Part shown: piece by piece, positions 1-4,784 of the stretch
How positions within the stretch are numbered: the stretch's first letter is position 1
Layout of the letters: every line of letters begins with the position of its first letter
Assembly (NCBI GenBank): GCA_030680655.1
Contig: JAUXUZ010000552.1
Coordinates: forward strand, 1 to 5,327
DNA length: 5,327 bases
DNA from: Phycisphaerales bacterium
Lineage (GTDB): Bacteria > Planctomycetota > Phycisphaerae > Phycisphaerales > UBA1924
Reading direction: 5' to 3'
The notes under the pieces: generated by a model
Database searches by the model: none
Told to the model about the DNA's origin: nothing
What the model saw: only the letters and a program-made list of their open reading frames with translations
Program-made: the position numbers and the translations under genes

Positions 1-660
1 GTCGTCTGGGGCTCCATGACCGCAGCCTCCCGCGACAGCGGACGCGACGTTGTGGCCCTGGTCAACGGCGCCCTGGGCACCGGCAGCGGCCTCAAGGTTC
101 GGCTCCCCGACTCATCGAACCTCGGGCTCGAGCTCACCCTCGACGTCGCGCTCGCCACCGACCCGGGCGGAACTTCCTCCTTTGACATCACCGGCGGCGG
201 AGCGCTCTACCAGCTCGGCGGAGACATTAACTCAAGCCAGCAGATCAACGTCGGCCTCCCCTCCGTTGCGGCCAGCAAGATCGGCGGCTCGCTCCTCCGC
301 CAGGCCGACAATTCGCTGAAGTTCCAGTTCCTCGAATCGGTCAAGTCCGGCGGTGCCAACGACCTCCGTTCACGGAACTTCCAGAACGCCTCCGAAGTCA
401 TCGCCGCCGCGATCGACGAGATCTCGATCATCCGCGGTCGCCTGGGTGCCCTCGAGAAGAACACCCTCGACACCAACGTCCGCTCCATCCAGACCGCGAT
501 CGAGAACCTCACCTCGAGCCAGTCCACGATCCGCGACGCCGACTTCGCCCAGGAAACCGCGGCCCTCACCCGCGCGCAGATCCTCAACCAGGCGAGCACC
601 TCGGTCGTGCAGCTGGCCAACCAGCAGAGCCAGTCGGTCCTCGCACTCCTCCAGCGTTGA
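1..660 (+). CDS. fliC: Flagellin, C-terminal part (5' end outside the window)
   Basis: This is the C-terminal 219 residues of a filament protein that is exported by the flagellar type III apparatus and polymerises outside the cell. The reading frame is open from base 1, so the ATG at 16 is probably internal. Residues 1-90 match the central domain of the two downstream flagellins: RDSGRD and VNGALGTGSG align with RDTGKD and INGVLATGKG, followed by FDITGGGALYQL and a PSVAASKIG segment. The rest is the conserved D1/D0 C-terminal domain: AIDEISIIRGRLGALEKNT, then STIRDADFAQETAALTRAQIL, ending in QSVLALLQR, close to the canonical flagellin terminus. By alignment it starts near residue 294 of its neighbours, so about 290 N-terminal residues are missing. 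It is clearly more diverged from the two downstream copies than they are from each other. No cysteine is seen. The stop is TGA, followed by a terminator. Identity as flagellin is secure; the symbol is generic. Confidence 0.95.
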   Translation, partial: VVWGSMTAASRDSGRDVVALVNGALGTGSGLKVRLPDSSNLGLELTLDVALATDPGGTSSFDITGGGALYQLGGDINSSQQINVGLPSVAASKIGGSLLRQADNSLKFQFLESVKSGGANDLRSRNFQNASEVIAAAIDEISIIRGRLGALEKNTLDTNVRSIQTAIENLTSSQSTIRDADFAQETAALTRAQILNQASTSVVQLANQQSQSVLALLQR

Positions 661-684
661 TCGGCGCGGGTCGCCTCCGCAGCA

Positions 685-700
685 GGCGGCACGAGCCGCC
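685..700 (+). other. GC stem-loop in the 3' UTR of the first flagellin
   Basis: A perfect 6-bp stem (GGCGGC / GCCGCC) closes an ACGA tetraloop, 24 bases after the stop codon. There is no U-tract after it, so it is not a terminator by itself. It could protect the mRNA 3' end or simply reflect high GC. The third flagellin has a comparable extra hairpin upstream of its terminator. Confidence 0.4.
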
Positions 701-725
701 ACGACACACACTCGATAACACAGGG

Positions 726-756
726 AACCCGGGTCCACCCCGGGTTTTCTTGTTTT
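726..756 (+). terminator. Rho-independent terminator of the first flagellin
   Basis: The stem AACCCGGG (726-733) pairs perfectly with CCCGGGTT (739-746) across a 5-base loop. It is followed by TTCTTGTTTT, a T-rich tract. It lies 65 bases after the stop codon at 660, so this flagellin transcript probably ends before the next gene. Confidence 0.8.
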
Positions 757-1020
757 CTGGCTTTCCTGCGGCCCCATAACCCCCAAACGCGCAACTTCGA
801 CGGTTCTGCAGCCTGTTCCGGATGTGCAATCTGTGCGATCTGGCGACTTTTTTCGGTTAACGCCGCCCCGGTAACTCAACCCGCGCTCCCGACCCCCCGA
901 TAGCCATGGTGAGGCCACATCGTTCTCGGCCTCGGCCGCGCCCCAGACAACAGGGCGGCCTGCGAGAAAGCCCGGCACCGCGCGTTGCGGCCCACCGGAC
1001 TCTCTCGGCAACCCAGGTTT

Positions 1021-1040
1021 GCCCGCACTCACCCGCGGGC
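1021..1040 (+). promoter_or_regulatory. Leader hairpin upstream of the second flagellin RBS
   Basis: GCCCGC (1021-1026) pairs with GCGGGC (1035-1040) across an 8-base loop, ending 14 bases before GGAGG. The third flagellin has a similarly placed hairpin at 3006-3022. It may affect mRNA stability or translation. In such GC-rich DNA, chance is a real alternative. Confidence 0.3.
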
Positions 1041-1054
1041 GCAGCAGCAAGCAC

Positions 1055-1059
1055 GGAGG
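1055..1059 (+). promoter_or_regulatory. Ribosome-binding site GGAGG, second flagellin
   Basis: A full GGAGG core lies 8 bases before the ATG at 1068. It decides the start: the in-frame ATG at 906 has no such element, and flagellins begin with M-[ST]-RINTN-like sequence, which appears only from 1068. The surrounding GCACGGAGGC also resembles a CsrA binding site (see findings). Confidence 0.85.
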
Positions 1060-1067
1060 CAGTCGCT

Positions 1068-2600
1068 ATGAGTCGCATCAACACCAACCCGTCCTCGATG
1101 ATCGCCCAGTCCAACCTCGCCAAGAACAACAAGTCACTCAACACCACCCTTGAGCGTCTGTCGACTGGCCTCCGCATCAACCGCGGCAAGGACGATCCCG
1201 CCGGCCTCATCGCCAGCGAGAACCTCCGGGCCGAGAAGACGGCCCTCTCGGCCGCCATCGGCAACGCCGAGCGTGCGGACCAGATCGCCAACATCGCTGA
1301 GGGTGGTCTGCAGGAAGTGTCCAACCTCCTCACCGACCTCCGCGGCCTCATCACCGCGTCCGCTAACGGCGCCGGCCTCTCGACCGAAGAGAAGCTGGCC
1401 AACCAGCTGCAGATCGATTCGATCCTGCAGACCGTTGACCGCATCAGCGACTCCACCAACTTCCAGGGTGTGAAGCTGCTCAACGGCAACCTCGACTTCA
1501 ACACCTCGTCGGTCTCGGCCAACGTCGCCGACTTCCGCATCAACGCGGCCAAGGTCAACGCCGGCGCGACCATGAGCGTCACCGCAACAGTCACCGCCTC
1601 GGCCCAGCGCGGCGCTCTGTTGCTGGACCTCTCGGGTGTCGGCATCACGACTACCGGTGGCCAGCTCTACACCATCGAGGTCGCCGGTGCCAACGGCAGC
1701 CGTGAGTTCTCCTTCTCAACCGGCACCACCACCGCGCAGGCCGTTACCGCCATCAACTCCTTTAAGGACGTCCTGGGGCTGTCGGCGAGTGTCAACAGCA
1801 CCTCGGGCATCCAGTTCCGCTCCACGGACTTCGGCTCTGACCAGTTCGCGTCGGTCAAGGTCATCGACAAGGCCGGCGCCACCGGCGGCAGCCTCAAGGT
1901 CGGCGGCGCGACCGCGGCGTACACCTTCGGCTCGCCCGTCGCCGTCGCCAACGGTGTCAGTGTCCGCGACACGGGCAAGGACATCGGCGGCACCATCAAC
2001 GGTGTGCTGGCCACCGGCAAGGGCCGGACCCTCCGCGTCGCCAGTGACTTCCTCGACACCGAGGTGACGCTGGTGGCGGGCACCACCGCCGGTCAGGCCG
2101 AAAACGTCGGCTCGACCAGCGCCTTCACCATCACCGGTGGCGGCGCAACCTTCCAGCTCGCAAGCAAGGTCGATATCAACGGAAAGGTCGCCCTGGGCAT
2201 CCAGAGCGTCGCCGCCCGCAAGATCGGCCGCGCCGAGATCACCGACTCGAACGGCACCAACACGCGGTTCCTCGCTGACCTGGCCAGCGGTAAGGCCGGC
2301 AACGTGGTCACGGGCAACCTGACCGCCGCCGCCAAGATCGTTGAAGAGGCCATCCGCCAGGTCTCGAGCCTGCGTGGACGGCTCGGTGCCTTCCAGAAGA
2401 ACACCGTTGGCTCAACGATCAGCAACCTCAACGTCTCGCTGGAGAACTCCAGTGCGGCCGAGAGCGTGATCCGCGACGCCGACTTCGCCAGCGAGACCGC
2501 GAACCTGACACGCGGCCAGATCCTCAGCCAGGCCGCGAGCAACTCGCTCACGCTGTCGAACAGCCAGCCCCAGCAGGCCCTCGCGCTGCTCCGCGGCTGA
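1068..2600 (+). CDS. fliC: Flagellin, 510 aa, complete
   Basis: Structural subunit of the flagellar filament, secreted unfolded by the flagellar type III export system and assembled at the tip. Residues 1-145 form the conserved N-terminal D0/D1 helices, starting MSRINTNPSS with LSTGLRINRGKDDPAGLIAS at 31-50 and ISDSTNFQGVKLLNG at 126-140. Residues 193-267 resemble the flagellin hook IN motif (GGQLYTIEV, then TTAQAVTAIN). Residues about 299-386 hold RDTGKDIGGTINGVLATGKG, FTITGGGATFQL and GIQSVAARKIG, shared with both neighbours. Residues 420-510 are the C-terminal D1/D0 domain with SVIRDADFASETANLTRGQIL, ending QALALLRG. No cysteines occur. The protein is somewhat longer than enterobacterial FliC because of the two central modules. 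It is followed by its own terminator and preceded by another, so it is probably monocistronic. It aligns gap-free with the next gene. The role is certain; which paralogue is the major filament protein cannot be told. Confidence 0.97.
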   Translation: MSRINTNPSSMIAQSNLAKNNKSLNTTLERLSTGLRINRGKDDPAGLIASENLRAEKTALSAAIGNAERADQIANIAEGGLQEVSNLLTDLRGLITASANGAGLSTEEKLANQLQIDSILQTVDRISDSTNFQGVKLLNGNLDFNTSSVSANVADFRINAAKVNAGATMSVTATVTASAQRGALLLDLSGVGITTTGGQLYTIEVAGANGSREFSFSTGTTTAQAVTAINSFKDVLGLSASVNSTSGIQFRSTDFGSDQFASVKVIDKAGATGGSLKVGGATAAYTFGSPVAVANGVSVRDTGKDIGGTINGVLATGKGRTLRVASDFLDTEVTLVAGTTAGQAENVGSTSAFTITGGGATFQLASKVDINGKVALGIQSVAARKIGRAEITDSNGTNTRFLADLASGKAGNVVTGNLTAAAKIVEEAIRQVSSLRGRLGAFQKNTVGSTISNLNVSLENSSAAESVIRDADFASETANLTRGQILSQAASNSLTLSNSQPQQALALLRG

Positions 2601-2628
2601 TCCACTCTCCACACAACGAGTTCCTCAA

Positions 2629-2656
2629 GGCCCCGGCGTTTCGCCGGGGCCTTTTT
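2629..2656 (+). terminator. Rho-independent terminator of the second flagellin
   Basis: A perfect 10-bp stem (GGCCCCGGCG, 2629-2638, with CGCCGGGGCC, 2642-2651) surrounds a TTT loop and is followed at once by TTTTT. The flanking AA before the stem can extend pairing into the T run. It starts 29 bases after the stop codon. This is the strongest terminator in the window. Confidence 0.93.
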
Positions 2657-2694
2657 CGTTTTGGCCGCGCGCAGGAGCGGTCGGCCTATCCGGC

Positions 2695-2743
2695 GCCGGT
2701 GCATGATCGCAGGGTCGATGAGAGTAGAAGCACGCGCACCGGC
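2695..2743. repeat. Inverted repeat GCCGGTGC / GCACCGGC
   Basis: Eight-base perfect arms at 2695-2702 and 2736-2743 are separated by 33 bases. The left arm overlaps the CCGGCGCCGG palindrome at 2690-2699. The pair lies between the terminator of the second flagellin and the leader of the third. It could be an operator, a small insertion remnant, or chance in GC-rich sequence. Function unknown. Confidence 0.25.
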
Positions 2744-3005
2744 ACACGGATATGCCCGCGTGCAACCCCGTTCCGCCTGGGCGGCATGAAGCTGGGCCGT
2801 CCGCGACCGCCAGCGCCGTCTGTGACGCCCGAGAACACCGGCAAACCTGCACGAACGCTGAAGAACGCGGTGCAGTGACTCGATCATCTTGCCGTCGCGA
2901 AGCTCAAAGAGCAGAGCGATGCCGAACCGGGGATGGATACCGGGCGGCTCACCCGACGCGGACCCTCGCTTGTTGCGGGAACCACCCACGGCGGATCAGA
3001 GGTTT

Positions 3006-3022
3006 TGGCGGCACAACCGCCA
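3006..3022 (+). promoter_or_regulatory. Leader hairpin upstream of the third flagellin RBS
   Basis: TGGCGG (3006-3011) pairs perfectly with CCGCCA (3017-3022) across the 5-base loop CACAA, ending 10 bases before GGAGG. Its position resembles that of the hairpin before the second flagellin, although the sequences differ. A role in mRNA stability or translational control is possible but not shown. Confidence 0.35.
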
Positions 3023-3032
3023 GGGGTCACAC

Positions 3033-3037
3033 GGAGG
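3033..3037 (+). promoter_or_regulatory. Ribosome-binding site GGAGG, third flagellin
   Basis: The GGAGG core lies only 4 bases before the ATG at 3042, against 8 bases for the second flagellin. This tighter spacing may change translation strength. The context ACACGGAGGA (3029-3038) fits the CsrA/RsmA consensus ACANGGANGU at all but the last base. Confidence 0.85.
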
Positions 3038-3041
3038 AATC

Positions 3042-4574
3042 ATGAGTCGTATCAACACCAACCCGTCGTCGATGATCGCTCAGGCGAACCTGTCCAAGAA
3101 CAACAAGACGCTCAACACCACGCTTGAGCGTCTCTCTACCGGCCTCCGCATCAACCGCGGCAAGGACGATCCCGCCGGCCTCATCGCCAGCGAGAACCTC
3201 CGGGCCGAGAAGGTCGCCCTCAGCGCGGCCATCTCGAACGCCGAGCGTGCGGACCAGATCGCCAACATCGCTGAAGGCGGCCTGCAGGAGGTCTCTAACC
3301 TCCTCACCGACCTCCGCGGCCTCATCACCGCCACCGCCAACGGTGCCGGCCTCTCTTCTGAAGAGAAGCAGGCCAACCAGCTGCAGATCGACTCGATCCT
3401 GCAGACCGTTGACCGCATCAGCGACTCCACCAACTTCCAGGGTGTGAAACTGCTCAACGGCAACCTCGACTTCAACACCTCGTCGGTCTCGGCAAACGTC
3501 AGCACGTTCCGAGTCAACGGCGCCAAGCTCAACGCCGGGTCCACCGTGACGGTGACGACCAACGTCACCGCCTCGGCCCAGCGCGGCGCCATGCTGCTGG
3601 ACCTGTCGGGTGTGGGCATCACCACTACCGGCGGCCAGCTCTACACCATCGAGGTCGCCGGTGCCAACGGCAGCCGTGAGTTCTCCTTCTCTACCGGCAC
3701 CACGACTGCGCAGGCCGTCACCGCCATCAACTCCTTCAAGGACGTCCTGGGCCTGTCGGCGAGTGTTAACAGCACCTCGGGCATCCAGTTCGTCTCGACG
3801 GACTTCGGCACTGACCAGTTCGTTTCGGTCAAGGTCATCGACAAGGCCGGCGCTACCGGCGGCAGCCTCAAGGTCGGCGGCGCAACCGCGGCGTACACCT
3901 ACGCCTCGCCCGTGACCGTCGCCAACGGTGTCAGCGTCCGTGACACGGGCAAGGACATCGGCGGCACCATCAACGGTGTGCTGGCCACCGGCAAGGGCCG
4001 GACCCTGCGCGTCGCCAGCGACTTCCTCGACACCGAGGTGATGCTGGTGGCGGGCACCACCGCCGGTCAGGCCGAAAACCTCGGCTCGACCACCGCCTTC
4101 ACCATCACCGGTGGCGGCGCAACCTTCCAGCTCAGCTCGAAGGTTGACATCGGCGGCAAGACGACCCTGGGCATCCAGAGCGTCGCAGCACGCAAGCTGG
4201 GTCGCAGCGACATCACCAACGCCGGCACGACATCGGCCCGCTTCCTGGCCGACCTGGCCAGCGGCAAGGCCCTCAACGTCGCCACCGGTGACCTCACCGG
4301 TGCCGGCAAGGTGGTCGATGAGGCGATCCGTCAGGTCTCGGGCCTCCGCGGCCGGATCGGTGCCTTCCAGAAGAACACGATCGGGTCGACGATCAGCAGC
4401 CTCAACGTCTCGCTGGAGAACTCCAGTGCGGCCGAGAGCGTGATCCGCGACGCCGACTTCGCCAGCGAAACCGCCAACCTGACCCGCGGTCAGATCCTGG
4501 CTCAGGCCGCGGCGAACTCGCTCAGCCTCTCCAACAGCCAGCCCCAGCAGGCCCTCTCGCTCCTCCGCGGCTAA
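3042..4574 (+). CDS. fliC: Flagellin, 510 aa, complete, close paralogue of the upstream gene
   Basis: Filament subunit with the same plan as its neighbour: N-terminal D0/D1 (1-145), a hook-IN-like module (193-267), a GTINGVLATGKG / FTITGGGATFQL module (about 299-386) and C-terminal D1/D0 (420-510) ending QALSLLRG. It has exactly the same length as the upstream copy and aligns without gaps, differing at 56 positions by hand count. Differences cluster at residues 154-173 and 371-440, while 185-250 is identical. The start is set by GGAGG at 3033-3037 and the MSRINTN beginning. The stop is TAA, whereas the other two flagellins use TGA. A terminator follows, and the upstream gene also ends in one, so it is probably transcribed alone. 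It is likely co-assembled with, or differentially expressed from, its paralogues. Which copy dominates cannot be judged from sequence. Confidence 0.97.
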   Translation: MSRINTNPSSMIAQANLSKNNKTLNTTLERLSTGLRINRGKDDPAGLIASENLRAEKVALSAAISNAERADQIANIAEGGLQEVSNLLTDLRGLITATANGAGLSSEEKQANQLQIDSILQTVDRISDSTNFQGVKLLNGNLDFNTSSVSANVSTFRVNGAKLNAGSTVTVTTNVTASAQRGAMLLDLSGVGITTTGGQLYTIEVAGANGSREFSFSTGTTTAQAVTAINSFKDVLGLSASVNSTSGIQFVSTDFGTDQFVSVKVIDKAGATGGSLKVGGATAAYTYASPVTVANGVSVRDTGKDIGGTINGVLATGKGRTLRVASDFLDTEVMLVAGTTAGQAENLGSTTAFTITGGGATFQLSSKVDIGGKTTLGIQSVAARKLGRSDITNAGTTSARFLADLASGKALNVATGDLTGAGKVVDEAIRQVSGLRGRIGAFQKNTIGSTISSLNVSLENSSAAESVIRDADFASETANLTRGQILAQAAANSLSLSNSQPQQALSLLRG

Positions 4575-4589
4575 ACCGCGGTCGAGCAG

Positions 4590-4608
4590 CCCGGCGGCCC
4601 CCGCCGGG
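4590..4608 (+). other. GC stem-loop in the 3' UTR of the third flagellin
   Basis: CCCGGCGG (4590-4597) pairs perfectly with CCGCCGGG (4601-4608) across a CCC loop. No T-run follows, so it is not a terminator alone. It sits between the stop codon and the terminator, like the hairpin at 685-700 behind the first flagellin. A weaker CCGCGG / CCGCGG pair (4565-4570 / 4576-4581) brackets the stop codon itself. Confidence 0.4.
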
Positions 4609-4646
4609 TGAGAAGGTCGGCAACGGCTGATCCTCTGTGACCAACG

Positions 4647-4684
4647 CCGCCGCCCGGGCCAACCCGGGCGGCGGTCCCCTTTTT
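4647..4684 (+). terminator. Probable rho-independent terminator of the third flagellin
   Basis: A perfect 12-bp stem (CCGCCGCCCGGG, 4647-4658, with CCCGGGCGGCGG, 4663-4674) closes a CCAA loop. The T-run TTTTT (4680-4684) follows only after TCCCC, so the U-tract is displaced by five bases. This is less ideal than the terminator of the second flagellin, and some read-through toward the recombinase is possible. Confidence 0.75.
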
Positions 4685-4685
4685 G

Positions 4686-4713
4686 GAGACTTGAGACGCG
4701 AGACTTGAGACGT
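4686..4713. repeat. Heptanucleotide tandem repeat, four units of GAGAC[TG][TC]
   Basis: Units run GAGACTT, GAGACGC, GAGACTT, GAGACGT, so the array is also a 13-base direct repeat (GAGACTTGAGACG at 4686-4698 and 4700-4712) with period 14. It starts one base after the terminator T-run. A further GAGACGC occurs out of phase at 4727-4733. It is non-coding and its function is unknown. Confidence 0.8.
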
Positions 4714-4784
4714 GAGTAGGAAGAGGGAGACGCCGGCGGTGACTTTTCCCGGCTGTGGGGTCTGCGGGCCGATCTTCCTGTGCT

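Larger units (their letters stand above)
757..1067 (+). other. Intergenic leader of the second flagellin, no gene seen
   Basis: I find no supported gene or RNA here. The reading frame of the downstream flagellin stays open back to an ATG at 906, but the extra 54 residues are arginine- and proline-rich and unlike flagellin, so this is untranslated. The most AT-rich patch is around 841-862 (TGGCGAC, a run of six T, then CGGTTAAC) and is the likeliest promoter area. No clean -35/-10, sigma-28 or sigma-54 pair can be read. The promoter must lie between the terminator ending at 756 and the start codon if the gene is transcribed on its own. Confidence 0.5.
2657..3041 (+). other. Intergenic spacer and leader of the third flagellin
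   Basis: No intact gene is supported. The downstream flagellin frame is open back to an ATG at 2889, but those 51 residues are not flagellin-like. On the minus strand around 2830-2926 there is a short protein-like stretch that may be a relic (see findings). Other structure: a 10-bp palindrome CCGGCGCCGG at 2690-2699, an 8-bp inverted repeat at 2695-2702 / 2736-2743, and a leader hairpin at 3006-3022. I see no match to the leader of the second flagellin beyond the ACGGAGG element, and no convincing promoter. Confidence 0.5.

Noticed and set aside
711..718. CTCGATAA resembling a sigma-28 -10 box
   Set aside because: No -35 partner is found at the right distance, and it lies just before the terminator of the first flagellin, where a promoter would be terminated at once.
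896..903. CCCGATAG resembling a sigma-28 -10 box in the leader of the second flagellin
   Set aside because: The sequence 11 bases upstream (CAACCCGC area) does not resemble TAAAGTTT.
970..990. Sigma-54-like element GGCAC..TTGCGG before the second flagellin
   Set aside because: The spacing between GG and GC is 11 bases, whereas sigma-54 promoters need 10 with little tolerance, and the leading T is absent.
906..1067. N-terminal extension of the second flagellin from the ATG at 906
   Set aside because: The 54 extra residues are arginine/proline-rich and unlike flagellin. GGAGG and the MSRINTN start at 1068 fix the true start. The same holds for the extension at 2889-3041.
2905..2928. Sigma-28-like CAAAG ... 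GCCGAACC before the third flagellin
   Set aside because: The gap is 8 bases rather than 11 and only half of each box matches.
2960..2974. Sigma-54-like GG...CTTGT before the third flagellin
   Set aside because: The -12 element has GT instead of GC and the -24 element lacks the GCA; too weak to call.
4686..4713. CRISPR array or phage attachment site
   Set aside because: The repeat unit is seven bases with no spacers, and there is no tRNA or second copy that would indicate an attachment site.
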